From: Ypsolopha sequella
Taxonomy: Eukaryota; Arthropoda; Insecta; Lepidoptera; Ypsolophidae
Assembly (NCBI GenBank): GCA_934047225.1
Contig: OW203992.1
Span: forward strand, 20,387,501 to 20,451,500
Length of the DNA stretch: 64,000 bases
Reading direction: 5' to 3'
The notes beneath the pieces are model-generated. The model was not told where the DNA came from, made no database searches, and saw only the letters and a list, made by a program, of their open reading frames with translations. Made by a program: the position numbers and the translations under genes. Position 1 is the first letter of the stretch, and each line of letters opens with the position of its first letter. Shown here piece after piece: positions 12,801 through 27,800 of the stretch.

Positions 12801-15800
12801 AATTTTCGGCTTTGTAGAGCGCCGCCGTCTGTCTCCGGACTGTTAGCGCTTCGTCGACAGCGATGACGCTACGGTACGATGTGCATTATTTACTACCGGG
12901 ACTAGTACTTGTGTTGTTATCTGAATCTCGTCACTGCGCCTCGCCATACCTGCCAGTTTCCCGTAGACCACGAGGCATTCTATTACTTCGAAATGTTGGG
13001 AGCTCCTCTTCTTAAAAAAGGTAATAACTTAGAACGTGGTAGACCCGTTCAAATTTTGTAACCATCTCTGAAACTAAAATATATCCGGAATAATCCTGTA
13101 CAAAAATTTTCATCTAGACCTTCTAAAAACTTCCCTTTTTTACTTTGTGATAAACTTTGTCAGTATGCCGCTCCCCCCCCCCCCCCCCCCCCACCCCCAA
13201 ATCCAATCCGGGATCTTCTATTTGATACAAAGTGAGGTACTCATTGTCAGGTTTTATAGCTGCGATTTTTCCAGATACTACAATGAAGGCGAACTGAAAG
13301 AGTTCGACGGCGTAGAGTCAGAATGGCCGCTATTCTACGTACTGATGATAATCGACGGCGTGTTCCGAACACTACCGGAACAAGTAGAGGAATACCAGAA
13401 GTTGCTGAAGGCAAGGATCTATATGGACGAGAATGGAGGTTTGTGTTGCGACCTATTTTCGACTTCTACTTCTTTATTATAAGAGCTTTTTACATACATA
13501 CATACACTTACGCCTGTCTCCCAGAGAGGTAGGCAGAGAATACAGATTTCCATCTGCTACGATCCTGACACACCTCATACTTTTGACATGGTCCCTCTTC
13601 AGTATGTCGCCAATTCGGTTAGCATACGGTTGGCCTATTATGTACCTTTGAATCGGTTGCCAACTTTGTGCCTATCATCAAAAACATAGATATACTGTCG
13701 AATTCCGATTGACTAAGAATATATTCGCACTTGCAGTGACGACACAGTTCGTAAATAGTTCAATACCTACTATAGGCAATTTTGAAAGTTCAGTTTTTAT
13801 CTATGTTTTGTCATCACAAGCACCCAGTTGGTTACCGATTTAAAGATACATAATAAGCCCGATAACCTTCGACTTGCGCACCATAAATTTCTTTCATCAC
13901 TGTACTTTCGTTCATCCTCTTTAAAACCACCGAAGCATTCCTTTTTATATTCTAGTCACTACATCTTTGAGGCCGCAACGATCCCGTGTGTCGATATTTT
14001 TCACTCTTCTTCTTTGCCTGGCCCTTTCCCATTTTATTTGGGGTCGGCCCTCCGTCGTCTCCAGGCAGCTCGGTCCTAGGTCGTCTCTTTGTTGACTTGG
14101 GCTTCTTTGAGGTTTTTATTTACTACGGACATCCGTGTAATTCGGGGTCTTCCTCGTCCTCGGGGTTTAGTTTCGATATCTAGCACTTTTTTGGTCATTT
14201 GATCGGATGGTCGCTTCATAACGTGGCCGTAAACCGCAGACAGCTCTCCTGTAGTTTATCTGGATATTTTTCACTCTATCAATTAATATTAAACCACATA
14301 TACTACGTAAGGAACGCATTTCCACTGCATTCGAGTTTAAAAAGCTTTTTATTTCAAAACTATGACAGAAATAAATTTCTATGTTTGAACACTTGGCGAT
14401 TTATCCATCGCAAGGAGATATACATTAACATTATATCATTGCAGTATAGAAACACAGAAAGAAAAGTAAATCTGGATGTGAGGAGCTCTCCGAGAGGTCC
14501 CGGGTTCGAATCCCGGTTCAGAGCTCCTCACATCCAGATTTACTTTTCTTTCTGTGTTTCTATATTGCAATGATATAATGTTAACTTTTTATTTCACTTA
14601 ATTAATTAATTCGTTATAGATCCAGTGATACCGTGGTACTACTACATCCCACGGGACGGTATTGAGAATGAACGCAGTGAGCCTTATTCAGTGCGCAGGT
14701 TGCCAGCGAGTAAGTTATTTGTACCATAAGACGTCACTAAATTTTGTATTCTTGTTATCTCTCGTAGGAAAATGTTGAAGGGAGTAGATTTAAGGATTTG
14801 TCAAAAAAGAAAATTTTTAGTATCTTTTAGTTATTTATGCAGTTTACTTCTTTTGTTTTTCCCTAAATAAATAAATAAGTATTACATATGAAGCAAGAGA
14901 GAGATGCGTAAATATATTTTTAGATAAAATAATTCTGTGAACTTACTTTGGACACTAAATTAAGGTTTAAGATTATTTATTTCTCATAAGAACATTTACA
15001 TATTCACTTAAAATGAGAACTTAATTTCTAATTAAAGTTAAATATATTACACGACCAGTGGGTCCAGTGCAAGCTGACGTATTATAGTGCTCAAACACAA
15101 CAGTTTTGACATCAGATATGTATCCTAAAGTCTAAAACTATTAAAACAAGTAAATTGTTACAAGCTATATATAGTCGATCAGCAGGCCAAATTACATTCG
15201 ATGGATCCAAGCCACGGTCTAGATTGCCATATATTGTTATACTATTTTGAAGATAACAATATTTAGGAGGGTTAAATGCCCACAGCGTATTCAACTTGGT
15301 GTAATTTCGACACGATGAAAAATTACGTCTAAAGTCGGTATTTAATAAGCTGGAGTAAACTGACGGTTCAGCATGTTTATATTTTGGCTATAGCTTGACC
15401 GTAATCGATGTGCCCCACCTTAGGTGTCGCACGGCGAGGCGGGGGGAGTAAAGGAAAGAGTAGCATGAGTGTACATGAGATCGATATTGTTTTATTTGTT
15501 ATTGTTTGCTGATTTTGATTCTGATTTGAATTAAAAGTTTAGTTTTTTTATGAGACATGAAATATTGAAATAAAAATCACAATTTTAATGTAACGCACCT
15601 AGTTACTTATTTCACTTACCATTGTAGTATATAAAAGGCTTATAATCCTTAAAAATATTGTGAACCAATCTCGTAAGAGCCGACATTATCGATCTCATGT
15701 GAACTCATGCTACTCTTTCGTTTCCTCCCCCCGCCTCGCCGCGCGGCGCCTAAGGCGGGGCACAGCGGTCATGGTCATACATAGTTAGAAATAGAGCAAC

Positions 15801-18800
15801 TAGCGTTCTATTTATCTGACCACTTTACCACATGCGTTATCTTATCTACTCTCCTAGTTACTATCTTTAGTACTATTTTGTAACTGTTTACATTAAGCTA
15901 GTAATGTTTTTATCCCTGTTACTCTACCAGTTACTCTACCCGTGTAAACTAGGCATTCCTGATATTAGGAAATGTTCTTTTAACTCCTATTGTGCATGAG
16001 CCATTTCATATTGCAACATTTATAAGTCAAATCTCACATATTTATTGCTCATGTTGTTGTATAGGTCTTACGTTTTAAACACGGCCCAGTTAGGGCATTG
16101 CAGGTTTTAGTTAAATTAACTTAAATATAGAGTAATTTAACGTAATATATTTATGTATTTATATGATATTAAATGTTACCTTAAGAACTTATCATTTATC
16201 ATTTAACGTCTAAAGACTCATCCTGTAAAAACTCTTGCAGAGAAAAATAGCATTTCTTAATTAATATGATTTTTAATATATTTTTAAATTTCTGATGGTT
16301 ATCAATACATTTTATTATATCTGGGATTTGTTATATATTTTTACTGACATGGCTAATGGACCTGAAAGTTCGTGACAATGTGAAATGGCTCGTGCACCGT
16401 AGGACTAAAAGGGCATTTTCTACTAACACGAACTGTCACTTTACTCCAGCTAATTAAAAATCCGAGTTTTACAGCTTAATAAAACATAGTATTATTAAGA
16501 CTTTATCAAACATTGGGTAAAAGTCATATCTATATAAATAGATGTTACTTCAGAATCGTTAAAGTCACTTACAACTTACGCCGTCTCCTGCTGATCTCCT
16601 CATTGTTGTGTAATTTCAGACGATGACGGCGATAATGAAAACTCTAAAGGTAACCCAAAGTTGCGTGATGACAATAATTCACTTATTCTTCTGTCTTTAC
16701 TAGTCTTTCGCTTTATATGATAGCAGCCTTCCTTTTTGTTTTAGATTTGCTCTGCATTAAAATTATTTCAATATTTTTTCATATTTCTTACTAATTATAC
16801 GAGCTATATTCTTTGTACATCAGCAACCATAGCACAATGTATAATCGCGCGCGAAGCAACTTAGTTGAATCACAAGTGCGAGGAGCGTGACACGATGTTT
16901 TTGCGATTAAACAGTATGTCACGCTCCTCGCACCTGTGATTCAACTAAGTGGCGTCGCGCGCGATTAAACACTGTGCTACGACGCCAGGTGTGTGTGTGC
17001 TTTCAGGGTGTTTGTATTTTAAAATTGTTTTGCTTTCAATTGTATATACCTAGTTGTATTTTTAACTCTTCCATCTATGTAAGAACTCCGTACTTCAATC
17101 CACGAAAACGCACAAAACAAGCCATTATAAGTGTTACGACCTTGAAATAAGGGTTTGACGGGTTTCTTCGTCTTTTTTCTTTTAGCTTTCACAGTTCTCT
17201 TTAATTTTCCTGCTAATAATGCACTTTATGTCTATCAGACACAGGGGGGCTATTCCTGTGGGCGCAGTCCCTTTTCGTCCTGGCTCAACTCCTCACAGGG
17301 GGGCTCCTGCACGTGAACGAGTTAGACCCGATCCGTCGATACCTGCCCTCGTACAATCGGCCGCGACGCGCCGGAAGGTACTCCGCTTTTCAGGTGAGAT
17401 GAGTAGAATGGTGCGGGTGGCGGGGTCAGACCCTTGCAGCCGGGCAGTTTCCCAGACGTGCATTCGTTAAAGAACCCTAAAGGCTTCGGCACACGGAAAG
17501 CTGGACAGCAGCGGGGCAGAAGCGGAGTGCGATGATAAAACGGCGAGAGCGGACAAATTACAATGGAAGTATATGAGAGATGTCATACTGAAAGCGCAGC
17601 GTGACGGGTCGCCCGCTCACGCCGTGATATCATCGCGCTCCCCTTCTGCCCCGCTGCTGTCCAGCTTTATGTGTGCCGAAGCCTTAAGCGGGGTTGCAAC
17701 GCTGAGTTTTTGAACGGGTTTCGTCGTGTAGCGATACTTCAAACGTCACTTAACGTTTTTAACTTAGATTTAGTGTAAATCTAACGTAAGAATTTCAACC
17801 GACCTTTGGAGCCTATATTGCGAATTCTGCTCATAGTTGAGGTTGAAAAAGCCGACACTAGTTAGACCAAGATCCCACCGTAAAATTCTGCACCTGTTTT
17901 TAATCGAAATGTGATTTAAATGACGCCGTAGGGTTGCCACAGCCGCAGGGTTGCCATGCAAAATCTTGGCACAAGTACCTTTAAAATCCATTAATTTCAC
18001 GAAGCACGCAAATCAAGCCGTTAGGACGTTGCAATAAGGGTTACGAGTGGGAACTAGGAACTTTAATTAAATATATTGTAATTCATTAATTTTAACGAAA
18101 ATGACGTTTAGTTAGTTGGAATTCATTAAAATGAATGAATTACAATATGATTATTGCAAAACCGCTCACCTCAATAAGTATTTTTGATCGGGATAACCGA
18201 CCAGTTTCAGCAGATTAAGACTGCGCTGAGACGTTGCGTCTCGCACTGGTCGGCTATCCCGATCAAATATACTACTTACTTACTTACTGTTTTGCAATAA
18301 TCATGTTTTATCCTGAATTTTCATTCAATTCGAGAATTACAATTATATTTAATTAAAGTTAGATTGCTCATCTAGTTCCCACTCATAACATTAATAATAA
18401 TTAACATTAATTCTAGAAGAATCATAACACAAGTTAGGAAGATCATTATGCTTCATTATCGTCCAAAAATTAATTAATTTTATAATATAATATGCCTTTT
18501 TCAATAGGCCCTGCTTAATAAACAGTTAAAACTTATTCTCTGACAAAGTAAGTCCTCCTTTGTAGGTATTGCCATACTTGCCATTTTGAGATGTTGTACA
18601 CGTCCTTGATTAGTTCCAAAATCTAAATGTACAACATTTTGCTTTCATGCGTGACCGATGCGCAGGCCAAACCGACATTTGTAAGTATTAAGAAAATCTG
18701 GTATTCCGTTTGATGAAATTCTACTACCTACAGCATGATTACGGTGTTCGTTCTTTTCCTCTATCTCAGACCTACGAGTTTACAGCATTGCTTCAAAATA

Positions 18801-21800
18801 TTAGCAAGACAATATGCACAATATTTCCAAATGTATTTTTTAAATGCAACACGAGAGTTTCTGTTATGTCCGTTGCTACCCAAAACTTTCTTGCTTGATA
18901 AGCATTTGATTTGTTTATTATCTACAATGTGACATGTGTTAGTCTAGTCTTGATGATTTAGCATGGCGATATGGGCTTCAAAAGTGTTATTGGAAAATAT
19001 TCGCAATGTATTTTGCATACAGAACAGCAGAAGACATAACATCTAGACCACCTTAGCAGATCAACCAATACAGCATGTTCTCATAAATAATTAATTTTCT
19101 ATACATGTTTTCTATAATATTTCTAAATATAAGATTTATTAATTAATGCTATATGATTGGCTGGAGGATAACCTATGCGGTCTAGTTAACCGCTTCTTGT
19201 GCTTAGAACGTCGTAATCACTTGACGACTTATTCCGTCGGACATTATTACGCCCTAACCGATGGGCTTACCACCCACCACGCTGGGACGTAATAATCGTC
19301 GGTGAAACGTGAGTATAGGAGTGCCTTTTCAGAGTTCATACTCTGAAACACATGACTCCCTCGGCGATTCATATGGTATCGTGATGTATATTCTATTATA
19401 TAGACCGCGGCGCAACTGAAGTTGGCACACAAGGTTCTCTAGATGTTAGCGGGGGCGATTGGTGTAGCGGGGAAGGGAAGCGCGTGCAACTGCGCGTCAC
19501 TCATTGATAGTCGCAGCCGCGTATACTACGTTACGCGCGACGATGCAAAGCTGGTCATTCGCCCGACTGATACCTCCCGCCGCGTCAAAGGAAATGCCGC
19601 CGTCTTAACTCTCGACACAAAAGAAGCCGCCGAAAGTATCATAATGCAGAGGGCTGAATGGACCATTTTGCATCGTCTCGCTAAATAGCGTATAGTCGAT
19701 GCTACCTCGCCCCCGCCAATATCTGTCACCCTGCAGGACGGCCGCGCAGGATCATGTCAATGCACAATCGCTATGAACGTTGCAGGGGATCGCGACAGAC
19801 CTGGTGGTGCAGGTGGTGCTGATCGCGGAGTCGATGCGGCTGCAAGCGATGATGGGCACCTACGGCATACAGACGCAGACGCCGCACGAGGTCGAGCCTG
19901 TGCAGGTTATTTATTTATTTATATTATTTTATTTTTATTAAAAAAAATATTTACTGTTATCAAACGATATACAAAAATAAAAAATTGTGGTTTGTATTAA
20001 TAATTTTTCATTACAAAACTATAGTACGCGCGCGAACCTTTGTACCTTTTGTAACATGTAACTAGCTGAGGGAGAGTGTAGTCTGTAATACAGTTCTTAC
20101 TAACGCAGACTCCAGGCTCAACGAATTGGATATCGCCAACTACTGTAGCGCAAATTTTATGACTTTCATACTCATGACAAAAGGTTTCCATCATTCGAAA
20201 ATCTGCGCTGCGCTGCCTAGCTTGCGTTACAATTTCGACGCAAATTGTGCAGACATCCTGTATAGTCCAGCATCCCAAGGAACATACATCTCTTCTAAGG
20301 AGACTGCAGTATCATCAGTTACTTTGCCATAGTAATGTTAAATTATTGAGACACTCCATCGAATTTGTCGCCTTAAGAGGGAAAACGAACGCGGATTGCG
20401 TATATTTAGCCACCAGAAAATTCCAGGAAAAATATAGGTATGTAATTATTATTTATATAGCAGTGCTAGCTCAGGGGTAAAACGCTGGCCTCTCAATCTT
20501 GAGGTCCAGGTTCGATCCCGGGTCGGGCATGTACCAATGAGTTTTTTGTAATTTATGTGCATAGTATTTGTTCTTACTTACCACTTGCTGAAGTGAAGGG
20601 AAACATCATAAGGAAACCTGCATACCCTAAAAAGCGAGTATTTGATGAGTTTTTTGGAATTTATGTGCATAGTATTTATTCTTACTCTCCACTTGCTAAA
20701 CGGTGAAGGAAAACATCGTAAGGAAACCTAAAAGCGAGTATTTTTATGGCAGCTCAGCGGAAAGGGGACACTTAAAAGTTGACAATTGTTCCATTCTTAA
20801 TAAATATGGATATATCCTTCCAGGTTTGCAGTTCGACACAGTTAGTGCATGTGTACCGGGAGCTAGGAGTGTGTCCCAAGTTGAAGCTTACAGGACGTCC
20901 CATCCGACCTGTGGGCTCTCTGGGTACCAGCAAGGTATTGTATTCGTTTTAATTGTTTGGTTGCGTGTTTATCTAACTTGTCATTTTATTGGAACGAAAT
21001 TCCCCATCACACGTTACACTCTCAAACACTTGGCGAATGAGAGCTAGGCCGAAAAAAGTGTAAGACTTCGACCGTCGCGGCACTTTTGCTACAGTGTAGT
21101 AAGTTAAAGCCATGCATGTAGTGCAGTATAGTTATATTCGTTATATGGTTAAACTATACTTTGTATGGTAAAAAAAGTTGTTAATTTATTTCATTGTGCC
21201 TGTTATTTAATACATAATATATAGAGAAAGGAACTCCGTTCCAAGAGGGTGTCCCACGATATCTCTCCACTTTTATTATAGTAAGTTATTTTATTTTACG
21301 AAGAACGGAGAGAATAAGTTGGATGGAAAAGAAGAGCAATAAAGAGGTCCTGCAGATAGTAAACGAAACGCGAGTTTTGATGAAGACCATAGGTAATAGA
21401 AGGGGACAGATTTGGGACATCTGATACGACGCGAAAATTTTATCAAAAACATAATTGAAGGAAAAGTGGAGGGGAAAAGAAAAAGTGGAAGGCCTAGGAG
21501 AATATTCATGGATCAGGTGAAAGAGAAAGTATATGTCGTGTCGTATCAAGAAGTTAAAGAAAAGGAGAAGTCCAGAAGTGAATGGAGAGGACTCCACCGA
21601 CAAGACCACTGCTCTTATGTTAAATTGAATTGAATTTTCTTTTACAGATCTACCGTGTGTGTGGTATGACAGTGCTCTGCTATCCATTAATATTTGAGGT
21701 ATCGGAGTTCTATCTCTACAGAGACATGGCGTTACTTATAGATGACATCAAGACAGAGCTACAGTTCGTTGGAAAGTAAGTTCGTACCGTAAAGTTTCTC

Positions 21801-24800
21801 TTCGGATAACTTATTTTGTAAGATTGCTCCAGTGAAATCTGTACCTTAAATACTAAAGTATACATTTTTAATTCCCCTGTCAGGTACTGGCGTCTCTCTG
21901 GCCGGCCAACTGTCTGTTTACTAGTCCGTGAGGAGCACATGCGTGATCCTCATTTCAAGCAGATGTTGGATCTATTCGCGATGTTGAAAAAAGGTCATTG
22001 TGACGGCGTCAAAGTGAGGCTCGGACGACTGCAAAACTTGATATCCAGTTCTTGCATGGGTGAGTTACTGTCTCGTATGTGTTCAGAATTCAAATAAACA
22101 TACAGTCATATGATGTAACATTGGACGCGAATAAAACTTTTAAACTGAAAAATTAAGTATGTTTCGCATATTTTTATCACATTGCACTTCCCCGGTGTTT
22201 TATTTTCTCACAAGTATCATATATACGCGGGCAGCGCCGTGGCCACATCTCGTCTTTTGTATAAATGTGCGGACATCTGGAAAGAGTGTTCACGTCTTTA
22301 TTTATTAATGTAGCCGATTTTGAAGGCTTTAATTTTAGTTTTAGTGCTGTCAAAACTAAAATTATTCCAATGTAATTTCACTCATGTTCCTTACGTTTAA
22401 GGGATATTTTGCAATAAAGAAAATTTTGTTTTGACATAACTAAAACTAAAGCCTTCGAAATCGGCTTTATTGTTTACAACAAAACATTTACCAAAGATTT
22501 TTACGTCCCAACGTAAAAGGAACTGAACCTTGCAATTTGCCGTACTTCAAGCGTTTTAATCGGGCAATACACGCTTTTTAGGGCATACAGGTGTAACTCA
22601 CGTTACCACCGATACTACGGACATAAATTCCGAAAAATTCATTGTTGCTTGCTGGAAAGAGCGGGATTTGTACCTAAAGTTCAAGATTCTGTCCGCAGGC
22701 CTGCCGACTGAGCTACCGTTGTAATTTTTATTTTATCTTGTATAATTTCAGAGCACCTGGACTTCATGAGCCAGGGTGAATTTCCCTCCGAAATGTTCAC
22801 ACAGTTCAAGCAACTAGAGCACGATTACATCGGATATCAGTCCCTGACGGACGTCCCTAAAACACTTACTTATAAAGAAGGATTCATCGATTTTTCGTCA
22901 TACAGGAACCGGTCGACCCCTGATGTGATATCCGCTTTGAGGGGTTCAGAGAATATATTTGCCCAGTGTCAGTTGTGGGGGATTTTGTTGGAAAGAGAAG
23001 GGCCTATGTATGAGGTAAGCCTTTTATACGATCATTACTGCTTTTATCTACTCCTATACTACAATATATATTTTATAATTATCTACATTGTTTGACCGAT
23101 GTTATAATACTACGTTATAATACCTCAATTCTGCGCTGTGATTGGGCAAATTTTTTATATCACCGCTAGAAAGCCAATCAACAACAGTGACGAGAAATAA
23201 GTCCCGTCCTTATTTCTTAAGCCACGCCCTCTTATCTCCTCGTGGCTTCTGATTGTTCCTCAGGCAGCAATACCGGACGACGCACCTAAGGTTCATGAAC
23301 GAGTGTTCTTCTTCTCATTTTTCTTGAAATTGTTGGTTGAAAATATTATTAATAATGTCACGCGAAGACGATATTTTTGATGGTCGTAGATGAAGTATTG
23401 TGTGCAACTGAACAGAACATAAGTAAACATTGGGACACTCGTGCAGTCTATTACGAAACTAACGAACTCCCAATGTCTCACATTATTTTGCAGTTGCACA
23501 AATTACTATTATTTCATAGAAAGCGCGTATTTGAATGTCAAAGTCTACAAAGGTTTCAACCGATTATCGCTCTTATATCTTGGTACTCAAGTCGCGTTCC
23601 TAAATGCCGGGGTAAAGGTAAAAATTAACTGTCACCCTTTCCGCAACCACCCGAGTGAAAAAGAACAGCTCGAAATTCTGAGGAAATCCTTCAATAAACC
23701 TGGTCAGAAATGTAAAATTCATTTTGACAGTTAAATTTTACATTTACCCAGGCGTTTAAAAACGCTACCCTAGTTTAGTGACTTCAAGTCAATGTGGTCA
23801 TTGATACCACTGACTTCTAAATCCAGTCAGTCTTACAAACGTATCTCCTAGCTGTGAGGCTAAAATACCTCCAACCCGTTTCCAGGTGAACGGAACAACC
23901 GCCCTGGAAGCTCTGAAGGGATTATATCACAGCGCAGGCGTGCTCCGACACTGGCGCGCCGTGAGATACTGCTCCTCCCTGCTGAACCATACCGTGGACT
24001 CCATCAGTCCTTTCATTACCACCGTACTTGTTAACGGGAAACAGGTACATTTTGATACTGAAAAAAAGTCTATTACTGATTTTTTAATTTATTCACACTT
24101 GTTATACGCTGTAGCTGATTCTGAGGTCTTTAATTTTAGTTTTAGTGCTGTCAAAACTAAAATGATTCCAAAGTAATTTAGCTTTTAAGGACTATTTTGC
24201 AATAAACAAAATTTTGTTGTGACAGTACTAAAACTAAAATTAAAGTTATATTTATACACAAATTAATGTTATAAATTAATATTAATAAATAATATTATAA
24301 ATATAAATTAATCATATTTATATAGTAGACTTTATTGTCGCTGGTGGGACGTTTTATCTTCTCAGAATATATATTTTTAATGAAAATGGTGTCTGGTTGC
24401 CAGGGTGCTCGGGCGGATCCTTTTCAAACTAAATATACTGGTGATTATTTGATTTTTTGACGTCAGACAAATGTTTACGTGTTTGAAACGCCTACTTCTG
24501 GAAATAAAGTTAATTATTTTATAAATTTTTAGTTGAAATTTTTGGAACCAAATATCATAAATTTTGAATAGGACATTAGTGAGATTATTTTCAGACAGTG
24601 AACAATTAAATTAGAATTAGATTCCCTTTTAAATATTACTTTTTGTGTGCACGGTTAGATTATTTTTCTTGCATGATTTGGACCAAATAACCGCTATTCG
24701 ATGTTTCAGCTCACTGTTGGAGTAATAGGCCAGAAAGAAACGGTGTTTGATAAACCAATGACGCCCGGAGAGATTCAGTCCGTCATGTACTCCACTATCC

Positions 24801-27800
24801 AGCCGTACGACATTATTGGTGCCGTGTTACAACAAGTAAGATACTTTGACTCAGTTCATTGTTTCATTGTTTCTGAAACAGTAACAATAGATCATTAGAT
24901 AAAGAGGTGTGTCAGGGTCGTTGCAGATAGAAATCTGTAGTCTCAACCGTCTCCAACCTGACCGTGAAAAAAAACCCTGCGTTAGGAGCGCCACATTTGC
25001 TTTATGATTGCAATAAATATACACACATACAAAAAAATTACGCCACACTTCGATGACTTACACTCAGGCACTCAAAAAAACAACACCACACATTGATAGC
25101 AAATTCGTTTTAAAGTTAGTGTTGCCTGTAGAAGAAACTAGTTTCATTCAAATCAAATCAAATGTATTTATTTCAGATCAAAGATCCATATAAACATGTT
25201 AGTAATAAAACAACTTATGCTATTGTTAGTAACTTATGCTAAAACATCGATAGCTTACATGTATAGAAGCATGATTCCACGCCCCACTACACATGGACAT
25301 GCAAGCGAATCCAGTGGCGTAGAATCTGAGAGTCCCATCTGTCTACAAAAGTGCTCAGCAAGCTGTTTGGAGCGGGAACGCACGCGCTCCAACAGAGACG
25401 CACACCTTTTTCTTACTACGGCATGGAAGCCGTCGGTATAGGCCTCTGCAAACATGCCGGAAGCGCTACAAAAGCGCCTCAGCTCCAACAACACACTGAA
25501 CGCGTTGTTATATTGCACGCACAGGGCATTGTATTTCCTGGATTATATTATATCATTGGATTTCCGCAATATGGCGAGGTTTTTTATTTTCCTGTCCAGA
25601 CTTTTGAAAAGTAGTAAACTTTAAACTTTCGCGATCTTCACACATTATAAGTATGAGATTCGGGTCTTAATCGCGTAAACATACAACATACCTTAACGGT
25701 TATGTGCTTGACGTTTCGACGCCTCTTTTTTGTAAAGTACTTAGTGAATCCTGAATTCTTAAATGTAATATCGTCCCCTTACAGGAGATAGTGCTGTACT
25801 GCGGCCGGCTGATCGGCACAAACCCGGACATGTTCCGCGGTGTACTGAAGATCCGCGTCGGCTGGGTGCTGCACGCCATCAGGATCTACCTGCAGATCTT
25901 TCCTCAGGAGATAAAGGCCGGCGCGGAGCTGGAAGACCTCAGTCCGTATAGACTGAGGACGCTGCTGCAGCGCGCGCTCACCGTGTCCGACTGGGCTTTG
26001 GAAAGCGGGTACGTGGTAACGTGTTGCGACGGGTCGTTCCCAAACGCACAACTTATGATTTTTTCTCTTATTTTTGAATAGATGTTATTAAATAAATGTG
26101 ATTTATGGCACTGTGGGACGTTTTACGAATGGGACGTTATGCGTCAATTAGGCTTTTCCAGCGGAGTTGTGTTATTTTATTCATTAATTTGTAGCACCGA
26201 CCGCTAAATGTGCCCTAACCTATGTTTTAACACAATCAATTTCATTCATTCATTCATTTTCAAGTGCTCGTAAAGGCCCACTTTTTATGCATCAAAACCG
26301 AACAGAAAGTCGGATTATTTTGCCCTAGGGCTTTATAATTATTATTTTTATTTATTTACAATGGTTGGCTAACCTGCAACCTTTCCTGTGTACCATAAAT
26401 GTAATACTTTTTTTTCCATTGTTTCACGGCTCCGGATACAGTCCTTTTGAGCCAATTATAATTTAAAGTTCACAAGATTATATTTGTTTTATTTCCTCAC
26501 ACTACGCATTGAAAAACATAGTATGATACACGGGCGTAAGAGCAATAAATTACTCGGTTACGTTTAAAACACTCGCTACGCTCGTGTTTTAAATCGTCCT
26601 CGTAATTTATTCCTTTTCGCCCTTGTAGCATAAACTACTATAAATTATCCTGCACAAAAACTTTAAAGCGTGTTTATTGTTTTTGTGCCCTTGATCTTTC
26701 ATTTACAACGTAACGTAATGCATAAAAGAACACAACTTTGCTAGAAAAGCCCAATTGACATTAAACTATTATCGCGCAGTACCATAAATAACATTTATTT
26801 AATACTTATAATTCAAAAATAACGAAAACGATCATAAGTTGTGCGTTGAACGAGACCCGTCGCAACCACTTTAACTAATGCTGACTTTTAACATTTATGT
26901 GTATGAGTTTATCAATTATATCTATTTACGCGTAATGGAAAATGTGACATCGAAAGAAGATTGAATGCGGGAAATAAAATAAAGTGAACGGAGCCTAAAT
27001 ATATGGAACAGACTGGTGACGGGCAGCGGCGTCACTGGTGCGAGGGTTCCGGCACCGCGCTCACCAACCCGCCTGCCCAGCATGTGTGAGTATGGGCAAT
27101 TCTTCCAGGATGACCGCCGGGTGTGGCAAAGTCCTGGAAAGGCTTCTGTCCAGCAGTGGACGAACTAGGCTGATGGATGGATGGATGGATTGAACGGAGC
27201 CTTGCACTCCTTTATGGGCAGCCCAAGTTTGATGACAAAGGCAGGAAAGCTTCGGTGGTTTAGGCATACAGAGACAATGAATGAAACAAGTGTGACGAAA
27301 GAAATATAATGCGCAATTGAAAGGACCGAGACGCCCTAGAATGACGTTTGACTTCCAAATTGGGGACATAATGGAGAAGGCCCTAGTCAAAAGTACCAGG
27401 AATGCAAGAGCTTGTATGACTAGATTGTTGGTTCTTAAAGAGGTGAAAAAGGTGTGTCAGGACTCATGATCGTAGCATAAGGAAATTTGTAGCCTCTGCT
27501 TACCTCTCTAGGAGTCCGGCGTGAGTATATGTATATATGAGTTTATCAAGTATGGTATCATGCTCTTGGATTTGTTTATTCTTTACAGACAGTCACTATT
27601 GTCCAGCATGTCAGATAGAAATCATTTATCATTAGCATCAGTGCCGATTGTCTTTGCGAGTTGATTTTCGTACTATTTATCTATAGATAAATTACTGTGT
27701 TTTTACAATTTGACGTGTAAATTTACATTTATAAATGAATGAGTATTTCAGTATTTACGGTTTTGTATTTTCAGTTTGACTCCTCTTCAACGGCGTAGAT

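Noticed and set aside
19443..19688. An 81-codon plus-strand frame in a PHKB intron
   Set aside because: No recognisable motif; surrounded by repeat debris and not compatible with PHKB phase.
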